Source: Vicinamibacterales bacterium (lineage in GTDB: Bacteria; Acidobacteriota; Vicinamibacteria; Vicinamibacterales; 2-12-FULL-66-21). From it: a stretch of DNA of 64,000 nucleotides. Position 1 is the first letter of the stretch; each line of letters begins with the position of its first letter. Shown here piece after piece: positions 32,220-40,491 of this stretch. The notes under the pieces were generated by a model, which saw nothing but the letters and a program-made list of their open reading frames with translations, was not told the origin of the DNA and did not search any database. The stretch is taken from positions 1 through 64,000 of the forward strand of contig DASSPH010000088.1 in the NCBI GenBank assembly GCA_035699745.1, written 5' to 3'. The position numbers were made by a program, and so were the translations under genes.

Positions 32220-32813
32220 ATGAAACGCACTCGACTGACGACGCAGCTGACGGTTCTCGGAATAGCGCTGTTCTCGGGCGCGATGCTGCGCGCGGTTGCC
32301 GCCGAAGGGCAGGGGACCGCGACCGTGTCGCCGGAGCAGAAGAAGGCGCGCGTGGAGCGCGGCGCCTACCTGGTCGGGATGATGGGCTGCAACGACTGCC
32401 ACACGCCGTGGAAGATGGGCGCCCAGGGGCCCGAGCCCGACATGACGCGCGCGCTGACCGGCCATCCCCAGGACATGGTGATGCCGCCGCCGCCCGCCGC
32501 GTCCGGCCCGTGGATCTGGCATGGCGCCGCGACCAACACCGCCTTCGCCGGGCCGTGGGGCGTGAGCTTCACCGCCAACCTGACGCCCGATCCCGAGACC
32601 GGCCTCGGCAAGTGGACGGAGGAGATGTTCATCGCGACCCTGCGCACCGGCCGGCACCAGGGAAAAGGCCGCCCGATCCTGCCGCCGATGCCGGTGAAGA
32701 TGATCGGCAAAGCCAACGACGAGGACCTGAAGAGCATCTTCGCGTATCTGCAGTCGCTGGCGCCCGTGAAGAACCGCGTGCCGGCCCCGATCGATCCGCC
32801 CGAAGCGAAGTAG
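32220..32813 (+). CDS. Monohaem c-type cytochrome
   Basis: A 197-residue exported cytochrome c with one haem site, CNDCH (57-61), in GAYLVGMMGCNDCHTPW. Signal peptide: MKRTRLTTQLTVLGIALFSGAMLRAVAAE. The C-terminal ILPPMPVKMIGKANDEDLKSIFAYLQSLAPVKNRVP supplies the usual cytochrome helix and Met-containing region (likely axial ligand). It resembles the c-type subunits that work with periplasmic dehydrogenases. It is 51 bp before a diheme cytochrome and is divergent from the PNPOx/GAF pair; the TTAAGG array is its promoter region. Confidence 0.88.
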   Translation: MKRTRLTTQLTVLGIALFSGAMLRAVAAEGQGTATVSPEQKKARVERGAYLVGMMGCNDCHTPWKMGAQGPEPDMTRALTGHPQDMVMPPPPAASGPWIWHGAATNTAFAGPWGVSFTANLTPDPETGLGKWTEEMFIATLRTGRHQGKGRPILPPMPVKMIGKANDEDLKSIFAYLQSLAPVKNRVPAPIDPPEAK

Positions 32814-32819
32814 AGCGGA

Positions 32820-32854
32820 TTTGGAAATTTGGAAATTTGGGAATCTGGAAATCC
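32820..32854. repeat. Short tandem TTGGAAATT-like repeat
   Basis: The sequence contains four related units (TTGGAAATT, TGGAAATTT, GGGAATCT, GGAAATCC), far more AT-rich than the surroundings. It lies between the two cytochrome genes just before an AGGAGC ribosome site. It has the look of a dispersed filler repeat; no function is assigned. Confidence 0.5.
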
Positions 32855-32864
32855 AGGAGCAACT

Positions 32865-33911
32865 GTGAACCACAGAACGCGCGCAGCGACGATCGGACTG
32901 GCCCTCGTCTGGGTCGGCGCGCTGCACGCCGCGGTTCGCAGCGTCGAGCAGGAACCCTGCGCGCCCGCGCTGCTCAGCGAGACCGGATTGTGGGAGGCGA
33001 GCCGCCCCGGCGCGATAGCGCGCGGCGTCCGCCGGTTCTCCCCGCAGTATCCGCTCTGGTCGGACGGCGCCGCGAAGGCGCGCTGGGTTTACCTGCCGGC
33101 GGGTACCACCATCGACACCACGAACCCGGCCGACTGGGAATTCCCGGTCGGCACGAAGTTCTGGAAGGAGTTCACGTTCAACGGCCGCAAGGTCGAGACG
33201 CGCCTCATCTGGCGCGCCGCGGCGGACCGCTGGATCTTCGCGACCTACGCGTGGAATGAGGAGCAGACCGATGCTGTACTGGCACCCGCCACTGGAATCC
33301 CCGGCGCCGCCGACCTCGGCGGAGGCAAGCGCCACGACATCCCCGGAGAGATCGATTGTCAGGCCTGCCACGGCACCACGCGCAGCGGCCCGCTCGGGTT
33401 CAACGCGCTGCAGCTCTCGACCGATCGCGACCCCGACGCGATCCACGGCGAGCCGCTCGCGCCGGGGATGATCACGCTGGCGACGCTCGAGCAGGAGGGG
33501 CGGCTCTCGCCCGCCCGGCCCGAGCTCGTCGCCGCCCCGCCGCGCATTCGCGCCGCCAGCCCGCGGACGCGATCGGTGCTCGGCTACCTGGCGGCGAACT
33601 GCGGCACGTGCCACAACCCAACGGGCGGAACCAGCTTCACCGGTCCGTCGCTGAAGCACAGCGACGTCAGCGACGGCGACGACGTGGTGGCGCGGATGCT
33701 GCTGTTCGCGACGACGTGGCAGGTGCCGGGACAGCCGGAAGGGGCGAGCCGGATGCTGAATGCGCTGGAGCCGGACGCCAGCGCGATCCTGGCGCGCATG
33801 CGCTCGCGGCGGCCATCCTCGCAGATGCCGCCGCTGGCCACCCAGCTACGGGACGAACAGGCGATTGCCGCGATCGAGCGGTGGATCGCGCTGGACCTGG
33901 GTCGTAAGTAG
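32865..33911 (+). CDS. Diheme c-type cytochrome-like protein
   Basis: A 348-residue exported protein with two haem sites: CQACH (165-169) and CGTCH (246-250). The first is preceded by GKRHDIPGEID and the second by RSVLGYLAAN. The N-terminal domain contains FSPQYPLWSDGAAKARWVYLPAGTTIDTTNPADWEFPVGTKFWKEFTFNGRKVETRLIW. I know this arrangement from uncharacterised diheme cytochromes annotated as SO2930-type. A GTG start with AGGAGC upstream is used; a longer ATG reading passes through a repeat. The last 66 bp overlap the convergent SRPBCC gene. Confidence 0.8.
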   Translation: MNHRTRAATIGLALVWVGALHAAVRSVEQEPCAPALLSETGLWEASRPGAIARGVRRFSPQYPLWSDGAAKARWVYLPAGTTIDTTNPADWEFPVGTKFWKEFTFNGRKVETRLIWRAAADRWIFATYAWNEEQTDAVLAPATGIPGAADLGGGKRHDIPGEIDCQACHGTTRSGPLGFNALQLSTDRDPDAIHGEPLAPGMITLATLEQEGRLSPARPELVAAPPRIRAASPRTRSVLGYLAANCGTCHNPTGGTSFTGPSLKHSDVSDGDDVVARMLLFATTWQVPGQPEGASRMLNALEPDASAILARMRSRRPSSQMPPLATQLRDEQAIAAIERWIALDLGRK

Positions 33912-34448
33912 AGTCCCGCGCGTGGTGATCTCGGCGGCGAGGCGCTCGATGGTGCGCGTCGAGTCGCGCTTGAGCAGCCGCCGCAGAATGAAGTCGGGGA
34001 CCTCGAACCCCGGTTTCGCGGTCAGCTCGTACGTGACGTCGCTGCCGCGGCCGCGCGCGGCGACGCGCCAGGACCCCTCGTATCTCTCGAAACTGCGTCC
34101 CGAGCGATCGCGGAAGCGGATGGCGTTCCCCTCTTCGGTGATCTCCAGCAGGAGGTGCACCTTCTTCGAGAACATCATCATGCGGGAGACCGCTTCCTGC
34201 TCGACCACGGCGTGCGCGACGGACCGCTCGCGCACCACGGAGGAGGTCACGTCGGGCAGGAAGCGGGGAATGTTCTCGTAGTCGGTCAGCACCGCCAGCG
34301 CGACGGCCGGCGGCTGCGCGACGTGGAACCGGGCCGACACCGAATACACCCCGCGCTCTTCGCGGACGGTGACGCTCGGCGCCGGTCCGGCTCCTTCCAT
34401 GGCCCCGGTCAGGGCGACAACCAGCGTGGCAGCGACGACGAGGACCAT
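33846..34448 (-). CDS. SRPBCC (polyketide cyclase-like) secreted protein
   Basis: A 200-residue exported protein with signal-like N-terminus (MVLVVAATLVVALTGAMEGAG). It then has an SRPBCC fold: ARFHVAQPPAVALAVLTDYENIPRFLPDVTSSVVRERSVAHAVVEQEAVSRM, with FERYEGSWRVAARGRGSDVTYELTAKPGF later. This resembles the START-like domain of coenzyme Q-binding/cyclase proteins, with an unknown hydrophobic ligand. It is downstream of the porin-like gene, separated by 14 bp, so it is probably cotranscribed with it and YceI. Its 3' end lies antisense to the end of the diheme cytochrome gene (33846-33911). Confidence 0.75.
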   Translation of the reverse strand: MVLVVAATLVVALTGAMEGAGPAPSVTVREERGVYSVSARFHVAQPPAVALAVLTDYENIPRFLPDVTSSVVRERSVAHAVVEQEAVSRMMMFSKKVHLLLEITEEGNAIRFRDRSGRSFERYEGSWRVAARGRGSDVTYELTAKPGFEVPDFILRRLLKRDSTRTIERLAAEITTRGTLLTTQVQRDPPLDRGNRLFVP

Positions 34449-34462
34449 GGCGTGTCTCCGAA

Positions 34463-35881
34463 CTAGAAGGCCACGACGCCTTCGAGCATGAACCCGTTGA
34501 ACCGGCCGCCGTTCCGGATGTTGGTCAGCGGGAAGCCGGTGTACTTCTGCGTCACGTACTCCGCCTTGGCGAGCACGTTGGCAGTCACGAACCAGCCGCC
34601 GCCGGCCTGCCACCGGTTGGCGCCCACGTCACCGGCGATCCCCGCCAGCGCGCCGGTCGCCTTGTTGTAGCGGACCGCGACATACGCCGCCTCGTCGGGC
34701 AGGAACCGGTAGACGGCGTCGGCCGCATACTGCTTCCACACCCGGTCGGCCGCTTCGGCGGCCGTCTTGCCGTTGGCGCGCTCGACCACCCCGAACAGCT
34801 CGAATCCGCCGAACTTCACGAACGGGTTCAGCTGGAAGGCCCGCACCTTGTTCTTGAAGCCGGGATTCAGCGCCCCCGAGGTGTAGTTCGCCGTCTCGGT
34901 CGCCGCCGTGTTCTCCATCACCCAGTAGTAGCGCGAGCCGGCGCGGTCGCCGCTGTAGAGGGTGTTGCTCATCGCCTTGTTTGCCTGATACAGCGAGCCG
35001 GTCAGCCGCACGCGCAGCTTGTCGTTGAGCTGCCGATCGACGCCCAGCTTGCCGATGAGCGACGGTCCGCGCTGGTCGGGCGTGAGCACCGTGCCGCGCA
35101 GCTCGCCCGCGGTCACCGCGCCCATCGCGATCAGCCCGTTGACCTTCAGGTAGACCTCGCCGCCGATCTCGGTGGTGAAGGCGTCGAGGATGTAGTTGCC
35201 GACAAACGGGTTGTACATCGCGTTGCCGTTGTCGCTGCGGCGGAAGTGCGCGTCGCCGTAGTTGATCTCCATGTGGCCGATGCGCACCGTGGCGATCTCG
35301 AACAGCATCTTCAGCGGCGCGAGGTCGATCGGCGACTTGTCGATCTGGATGTAGCCGTCCTTCACCCACGTCTCGTTGTGGTGCCGGGCCGAGAGGTAGC
35401 TGGTGAGCTGGACGCGGATGCCAGGCGCGAGCTGCGCGTGCAGCACGGCGTTGGCGGTCGAGTTGTTGAAGCCGAACCCGATGGTCTGCAGCTTGTTCGC
35501 GTCGACGCCGTTCACGATGTTCGGCAGCGCGCGGTTCTCGTGTTTCAGGTCCTGCAGCTGCGACGTGAACGCGGCCCCGAAGTCCATCGCGAAGCCCTTG
35601 AACTCCGCCCCGGGTTCCTTCGTGGTCTCGAAGACGTTGAGCCCGCGCTTGTCCAGCGGGCGCAGGTACTGGATGCGCATCGTGCGTCCCTTCTTCCAGG
35701 ACGCTTCCGCTTCCTGCTCCTCGGTCTTGGCCGGAGCCGCGGCGGGGTCGGTGGCGGCGGGAACCGTCGCCGCCGGCACGGTGGCCGGAGGCGCGGATTC
35801 CGCCGGCCCTTGCTGCGCGGCGGCCGGAGCGGCGGCCAGCAGCACGGTCAGGGCGGTAGCAAGACGAAGTGTCGATTTCAT
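34463..35881 (-). CDS. Porin-like outer-membrane protein
   Basis: A 472-residue protein with signal peptide (MKSTLRLATALTVLLAAAPAAAQQ) and a Pro/Ala-rich linker. After that come alternating strands with Phe/Tyr turns (TTEIGGEVYLKVNGLIAMGAVTAG, VRAFQLNPFVKFGGFELFGVVERANGK, RYNKATGALAGIAG). It ends GFMLEGVVAF with the terminal aromatic. This supports an outer-membrane barrel, perhaps an anion or general porin; I do not recognise a subfamily. The ATG at 35881 is chosen because the GAGGT ribosome site fits it better than the upstream ATG at 35887. It lies 34 bp after YceI. Confidence 0.75.
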   Translation of the reverse strand: MKSTLRLATALTVLLAAAPAAAQQGPAESAPPATVPAATVPAATDPAAAPAKTEEQEAEASWKKGRTMRIQYLRPLDKRGLNVFETTKEPGAEFKGFAMDFGAAFTSQLQDLKHENRALPNIVNGVDANKLQTIGFGFNNSTANAVLHAQLAPGIRVQLTSYLSARHHNETWVKDGYIQIDKSPIDLAPLKMLFEIATVRIGHMEINYGDAHFRRSDNGNAMYNPFVGNYILDAFTTEIGGEVYLKVNGLIAMGAVTAGELRGTVLTPDQRGPSLIGKLGVDRQLNDKLRVRLTGSLYQANKAMSNTLYSGDRAGSRYYWVMENTAATETANYTSGALNPGFKNKVRAFQLNPFVKFGGFELFGVVERANGKTAAEAADRVWKQYAADAVYRFLPDEAAYVAVRYNKATGALAGIAGDVGANRWQAGGGWFVTANVLAKAEYVTQKYTGFPLTNIRNGGRFNGFMLEGVVAF

Positions 35882-35915
35882 GATCATGACCTCGTATGTG
35901 TCGAATGAATGCGGA

Positions 35916-36542
35916 CTACGTGAGATTGGCGGCAAGCGCGACGTCGAACGTGATCGTGACCTTGGGATCGGTCTTGAGCATGCCCATCATGGCCTTCGGC
36001 GGCGCGATGCCGAAGTCCGTCATCAGCAGCGCCAGGGTTCCCTTGACGACGAGCGTGGCTTCCTTGCGTTCGGTGGTGATGTCGATCGCGACCTGTCGAT
36101 CGACGCCGGCGACGCGCAGCACGCCGATGGCCCGCAGGCCGGTGGCCGGCGCCGGACGATTCTCGAAGCGCAGCAGCTTGAACGTGATCTCCGGATGCTC
36201 GGCGGCCTTGAGCGCGTTGTGCATGTTCTTGTCGAGGCCGTCCTTCTGCGACGCCAGCGACTTCACCGGAATCGCGACCTCGAACGCCTCCACCACGCCC
36301 GGCTTCAACGCGTTGTCGAGCAGCTCGCCGGCCGGAAGCGCGCCGAGCTGGACGCGCGTCACGCGAATCGCAGTGGTGGTGGCGGTGTAGTCGTGGATGT
36401 TCGAGGTGCCCGCGATGGTGAGCCGTGCGGCGCCGAGCCCGAGCGGATCGCTCGGCGCGGCCGCCGGCGCTGCGGCAAGCATGAACCCCGCGGCCATCGC
36501 CGCCGCCGCGGTCCGCAGGACATATGAATACCCGTTTCTCAT
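35916..36542 (-). CDS. YceI-family periplasmic protein
   Basis: A 208-residue YceI-type lipocalin-fold protein, which binds polyprenyl-type lipids in the periplasm. After a signal peptide it shows the YceI opening ARLTIAGTSNIHDYTATTTAIRVT, then FEVAIPVKSLASQKDGLDKNMHNALKAAEHPEITFKLLRF, with the conserved helix. It ends LLMTDFGIAPPKAMMGMLKTDPKVTITFDVALAANLT. It is the first gene of the 36.5 to 33.8 kb set with the porin and SRPBCC genes. Its exact ligand is unknown. Confidence 0.85.
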   Translation of the reverse strand: MRNGYSYVLRTAAAAMAAGFMLAAAPAAAPSDPLGLGAARLTIAGTSNIHDYTATTTAIRVTRVQLGALPAGELLDNALKPGVVEAFEVAIPVKSLASQKDGLDKNMHNALKAAEHPEITFKLLRFENRPAPATGLRAIGVLRVAGVDRQVAIDITTERKEATLVVKGTLALLMTDFGIAPPKAMMGMLKTDPKVTITFDVALAANLT

Positions 36543-36668
36543 GATGAAAGCCTCGCTGGTTAATCGGTTCGCGGGCCTTCAAGGGCAACGGGCGTGCCGC
36601 GGCGAATTCGCGGTTTTTCGGGGATTCCCGGCCGATCCCACCTCGTCGGCGAACGCCGGCATGAGGAC

Positions 36669-36693
36669 TATTCCCCGCTGCGCGGGAAATTCC
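36669..36693. promoter_or_regulatory. Motif TATTCCCCGC-N6-GGAAATTCC, copy 2
   Basis: It matches the motif at 9223-9248 in both half-sites with a 6-bp rather than 7-bp gap. TTCCC (36671-36675) and GGGAA (36684-36688) form an imperfect dyad. It is 32 bp before the start codon of the NtrC-type regulator, consistent with autoregulation. Confidence 0.4.
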
Positions 36694-36724
36694 CCGCACC
36701 GCTTTTTGGCATACTCGATCGGAC

Positions 36725-38086
36725 ATGACACACGCCACCATCCTCGTCGTCGACGACGAAGACCTGATCCGCTGGTCGCTGCGCGAACGGCTGAGGACAG
36801 ACGGCTACACCATTCGCGAGGCGGGCACTGGCGCGGACGCGATGGAAATCTTCAAGGAGGGCGTCGACCTCGTCCTGCTCGACTACCGCCTTCCCGACAC
36901 CGACGGGCTCACGCTGCTGCGCCAGATGAAGAGTCTGGAGCCGGACGTGCTCGTCGTCCTGCTCACGTCGTTCGTCAGCGTCGAGGCCGCGGTCGAGGCG
37001 ATGAAGCTGGGCGCGTTCCACTTCGCCAACAAGCCGTTCAACCTGGACGAGGTCGCGGCGATCGTCGCGCGGGCGCTCGAGACGACGCAGCTGCGGCGCG
37101 AAGTGAAGCAGTTGCGCGAGAACGAGGCGCGGCCGTACAGCCTGCGCGCCATCGTCGGCGAGTCGGCCGCGATGGAGAACCTGCGGCAGCTCGTCGCCAA
37201 GGTCGCCGCCAGCCCGGCGTCGACGGTGCTGCTGACCGGCGAGAGCGGCACCGGCAAGGACCTGGTGGCGAAGACGATTCATTACAGCAGCGGGCGCGCG
37301 CCGCGGCCGTTCATGAACATCACCTGCTCGGCGCTGCCCGAGCAGCTGCTCGAGAGCGAGCTGTTCGGGCACGAGCGCGGCGCCTTCACCGACGCGCGGA
37401 TGCAGAAGCGCGGGCTGCTGGAGAGCGCCGACGGGGGCACCGTCTTCCTCGACGAGATCGGCGAGATGGTGCCGGCGCTGCAGGCGAAGCTGCTGCGCTT
37501 CCTCGAGGAGAAGTGCTTCAAGCGCGTCGGCGGCGCCTCCGACATCCGCGTCGACGTCCGGGTGGTCGCCGCGACCAACCGCAATCTCGAGGAGCAGGTC
37601 GCCAAGGGCGGGTTCCGCAGCGACCTCTACTACCGCCTCAACGTGCTGCCGATCAGGCTGCCGCCGCTGCGCGAGCACGCCGACGACGTCCCGGTGCTGC
37701 TGCGGTTCTTCATCGACAGCTTCAACACGGAGTTCAAGAAGAAGATCAAAGGCGTCAGTCCGGCGGCGGAGACGCTGCTGCGGAACTACGGCTGGCCCGG
37801 CAACGTTCGCGAGATGCGCAACGTCGTCGAGCGGGCGATGCTGCTCGCGGAAGGGCAGCGGCTCGAGGTGCAGGACTTCGGCGTCCTCAACCCGGGCGCG
37901 GCGGGCGGCGACGCGTTCGAATTGCCCGCCTCGGGAGTGGACCTGGAAGCGCTGGAGCGCAGCCTGGTGGCGCAGGCGCTGCGCCGGGCCGGCGGAAATC
38001 AGACCAAGGCGGCGGCGCTGCTCGGCCTCAACCGGGATCAGATTCGCTACCGGATCGAAAAGTTCGGCCTCTCGCTGACTCCATAA
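36725..38086 (+). CDS. Sigma-54-dependent response regulator (NtrC-type)
   Basis: A 453-residue activator with three domains. The receiver (1-120) has the phospho-acceptor D53 in LVLLDYRLPDTDG. The AAA+ domain has Walker A GESGTGKD (172-179) and the sigma-54 contact loop GAFTDA (219-224, GAFTGA-type). The Fis-type HTH at the C-terminus reads NQTKAAALLGLNRDQIRYRIEKFGL. It activates RNA polymerase with sigma-54 at -24/-12 promoters. The histidine kinase starts 4 bp downstream, so they form a two-component pair. The target genes are unknown; a shared dyad motif suggests the DGC gene at 9.4 kb as a candidate. Confidence 0.94.
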   Translation: MTHATILVVDDEDLIRWSLRERLRTDGYTIREAGTGADAMEIFKEGVDLVLLDYRLPDTDGLTLLRQMKSLEPDVLVVLLTSFVSVEAAVEAMKLGAFHFANKPFNLDEVAAIVARALETTQLRREVKQLRENEARPYSLRAIVGESAAMENLRQLVAKVAASPASTVLLTGESGTGKDLVAKTIHYSSGRAPRPFMNITCSALPEQLLESELFGHERGAFTDARMQKRGLLESADGGTVFLDEIGEMVPALQAKLLRFLEEKCFKRVGGASDIRVDVRVVAATNRNLEEQVAKGGFRSDLYYRLNVLPIRLPPLREHADDVPVLLRFFIDSFNTEFKKKIKGVSPAAETLLRNYGWPGNVREMRNVVERAMLLAEGQRLEVQDFGVLNPGAAGGDAFELPASGVDLEALERSLVAQALRRAGGNQTKAAALLGLNRDQIRYRIEKFGLSLTP

Positions 38087-38090
38087 CGCG

Positions 38091-39149
38091 ATGCCCGACG
38101 ACGATTCCCTCCGGCTCCTCGAACAGATCCGCTACGCCCTCGACCAGGCGGCCATCGTGGCCATCACCGATCAGCGCGGCGTGATTACGTACGTCAACGA
38201 CAAGTTCTGCGAGATCTCGGAGTACTCGCGCGGCGAGCTGATCGGCCAGGATCACCGCATCGTCAACTCCGGCTACCACCCGAAGGAGTTCATCCGCGGC
38301 CTGTGGCGGACGATCGCGCAGGGGGAGGTGTGGCGGGGCGAGCTGCGCAACCGGGCGAAGAGCGGATCGATCTACTGGGTGGACACGACCATCGTGCCGC
38401 TGCTGAACGCCGAGGGCAAGCCGCGGCAGTACCTGGCGATCCGCAGCGACATCACCCAGCGCAAGGCGATGGAGCAGCAGCTCGCGGATCAGGCGGCGCT
38501 GGCCCAGCTCGGTCAGTTCGCCGCCGTCGTCGCGCACGAAGTGCGCAACCCGCTCGCCGGCGTGAAGGGATCGCTGCAGGTGCTGCAGTCGCGCGCCGCG
38601 ACGCTGCCGGACGACCGCCGGGTCATCGAGGCGATGATCGCGCGGCTCGACACGTTGAACGCGAAGGTGGAGGACATCCTTCGCTTCGCGCGGCCGCGCT
38701 CGCCGAAGGTCGAGCGCGTCGACGTGCGCGCCGTGACGATCGATGCCGTCGCCAGCACCGAGGCGGGGATGAAGGGCAACTATCCCGGGATCCGCATTCC
38801 CGAGAGCACGGTCATGGCGCTCGCCGACCGGGAGATGCTCCGCGCCGTGCTGCTGAACCTCCTGATGAACGCGTGCCAGTCCGGATCGACCGCGCCGGTC
38901 GAGGTGGAGATCGCGTCGGACGGCGCCGCCTGCCGGATCGACGTGCTCGATCGCGGGACGGGGTTCGGCGACACCGAACCGGAACAGCTGTTTCAGGCGT
39001 TCCACACGACGAAGAAGAGCGGCACCGGGCTCGGTCTGGCGATCGTGCGCCGCCTGATCACGCTGCAGAACGGCACCATCGTGCTGCTGCCGCGCGAAGG
39101 GGGCGGGGCGATCGCGCGGGTCACGCTGCCGGCGGCGCCGGCGGACTGA
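38091..39149 (+). CDS. PAS-domain sensor histidine kinase
   Basis: A 352-residue soluble kinase with no transmembrane segment. A PAS domain spans about 15-125 (QAAIVAITDQRGVITYVNDKFCEISEYSRGELIGQDHRIVNSG...). The dimerisation/phospho-acceptor helix follows with H149 in VVAHEVRNPLAG, and the HATPase domain contains LLMNACQSG (N box), DRGTGFGD (G1) and KKSGTGLGLAIVRRLI (G2). It therefore senses a cytoplasmic or redox signal, possibly through a PAS-bound cofactor. It is the partner of the NtrC-type regulator just upstream. Confidence 0.93.
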   Translation: MPDDDSLRLLEQIRYALDQAAIVAITDQRGVITYVNDKFCEISEYSRGELIGQDHRIVNSGYHPKEFIRGLWRTIAQGEVWRGELRNRAKSGSIYWVDTTIVPLLNAEGKPRQYLAIRSDITQRKAMEQQLADQAALAQLGQFAAVVAHEVRNPLAGVKGSLQVLQSRAATLPDDRRVIEAMIARLDTLNAKVEDILRFARPRSPKVERVDVRAVTIDAVASTEAGMKGNYPGIRIPESTVMALADREMLRAVLLNLLMNACQSGSTAPVEVEIASDGAACRIDVLDRGTGFGDTEPEQLFQAFHTTKKSGTGLGLAIVRRLITLQNGTIVLLPREGGGAIARVTLPAAPAD

Positions 39150-39211
39150 GAGGGCGCGGCCCCCTTCTTGCTCGGTTGACGCGGCATCACCGGTTTCCGG
39201 AGCCAATCGTC

Positions 39212-39625
39212 ATGATGCCGCCCGTCACCCGCGGAAAGTTTCACATCGTCGCCGCGAAATTTCCCGGCCGCGTCCTTGTGATCGACGATGAGGCGCTCGT
39301 CTGCTGGTCGCTTGCGACCGGTCTGCGGCAGGCGGGGTTCGTCGCGGACACCGCGTCCACCTCCACGGAAGCGCTCCTGCTCGCCCGGGTGAGACCGCAT
39401 CCTGCGGTCATCGTGATCGACTCGCGGCTCCACGATTGCCCGGCGGCCGTACTGCTGTGCCAGCTGCGCGCTGTCGCGCCCGAGTGCCGTTTCGTGCTGA
39501 TGACCACCGACAGGCATGAAGCGCCGCCGGCCCCGTACGACGCGCTGATCGTCAGAAAGCCGTTCGATCTGCCCGACGTGGTGCGGCAGATCGGCGCGGA
39601 GGTGGCGCGGGCGCAAACCGGCTGA
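39212..39625 (+). CDS. Stand-alone receiver-domain protein
   Basis: A 137-residue CheY-like receiver with no output domain. The acidic pocket is VIDDEAL, the phospho-acceptor is D70 in VIVIDSRLHD, the Thr region is FVLMTTDRHE and the Lys is in VRKPFDLPDV. There is a short N-terminal extension. It follows the kinase by 62 bp on the same strand, so it may compete for or relay the phosphate from that kinase. It could also be regulated by another histidine kinase. Confidence 0.85.
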   Translation: MMPPVTRGKFHIVAAKFPGRVLVIDDEALVCWSLATGLRQAGFVADTASTSTEALLLARVRPHPAVIVIDSRLHDCPAAVLLCQLRAVAPECRFVLMTTDRHEAPPAPYDALIVRKPFDLPDVVRQIGAEVARAQTG

Positions 39626-39660
39626 CACGGGCGCGGCGATCGAGTACATCTGGGCCCGGG

Positions 39661-40491
39661 ATGAGCCCCTTTCCCGACTGGCTCGAGCCGATGGCCGCGA
39701 CGCTGACGCAGGAGCGTTTCACCGGACCCGAGTGGATCTTCGAACGCAAGTACGACGGCATCCGGCTGATCGCGTTCAAGCAGGAGGATGCCGTACGCCT
39801 GTATTCCCGCAACCGGCTGCCGCAGAACCTTCCCGCGGTCGAGGCGGCGATTGCCGCGCTTCCCGTGCGCGACGCGATTCTGGACGGCGAGATCACGTGG
39901 GACGCTCCGGTCCATCCCGCGTATCACGTCTTCGACGTGCTCTGGCTCGACGGCCGGAGCGTCACCGCGCTGCCGCTCGAGGAGCGCCGCGCGCTGCTCG
40001 AAGGACTGCCGTTTCGAGCGCCGCTGCAGCGGGTGCCGCTGCTCCACGACCCCGCGCCGTGGGAGCGCGCCTGCCGCGAGGGCTGGGAGGGGGTGATCGC
40101 GAAGCGGCGCGATTCACGCTACGAGCACAGGCGATCGAAGAGCTGGCTCAAGATGAAGTGCGAGCTGACGCACGAATTCATCGTCGGCGGGTTCACCGAT
40201 CCGCAGGGGTCGCGCGTCGGCCTCGGCGCGCTGCTGGTCGGACACCGTGACGGGGGAGAGCTGGCGTTCGCCGGAAAGATCGGGACCGGGTTCGACACCA
40301 GGCTGCTGATCGAGCTGCGGAAGCGGCTCGACGCGATCGAGATCCCGGCCTCGCCGTTCACCCGGGCGACCGGCCTGCCGCGGCTGCGCGCGCACTGGGT
40401 TCGCCCGGAAGTGGTCGTCAAGGTAGCCTTTATCGAATGGACCGTTCACGGAAAGCTCCGGCATCCCCGGCTGCTCGGCGTAGTGTCGTGA
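39661..40491 (+). CDS. ATP-dependent DNA ligase (LigD ligase-type, stand-alone)
   Basis: A 276-residue ATP-dependent DNA ligase of the type found as the ligase domain of LigD. The nucleotide-binding Lys is K30 in motif I (IFERKYDGIR). Further motifs include DGEITWD and GWEGVIAKRRDSRY, SWLKMKCELTHEFIVGGFTDPQGSRVG, and the C-terminal OB-fold RPEVVVKVAFIEWTVHGKLRHPRLLGV. The LigD polymerase domain is a separate gene overlapping by 55 bp, so LigD is split. The window contains no Ku, which this ligase would normally use in non-homologous end joining. Confidence 0.88.
   Translation: MSPFPDWLEPMAATLTQERFTGPEWIFERKYDGIRLIAFKQEDAVRLYSRNRLPQNLPAVEAAIAALPVRDAILDGEITWDAPVHPAYHVFDVLWLDGRSVTALPLEERRALLEGLPFRAPLQRVPLLHDPAPWERACREGWEGVIAKRRDSRYEHRRSKSWLKMKCELTHEFIVGGFTDPQGSRVGLGALLVGHRDGGELAFAGKIGTGFDTRLLIELRKRLDAIEIPASPFTRATGLPRLRAHWVRPEVVVKVAFIEWTVHGKLRHPRLLGVVS

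Noticed and set aside
36594-36646. AT-rich GGGGATTCCC-like stretch downstream of the YceI start
   Set aside because: It resembles the TATTCCCCGC motif only in part and lacks the second half-site at the right distance.
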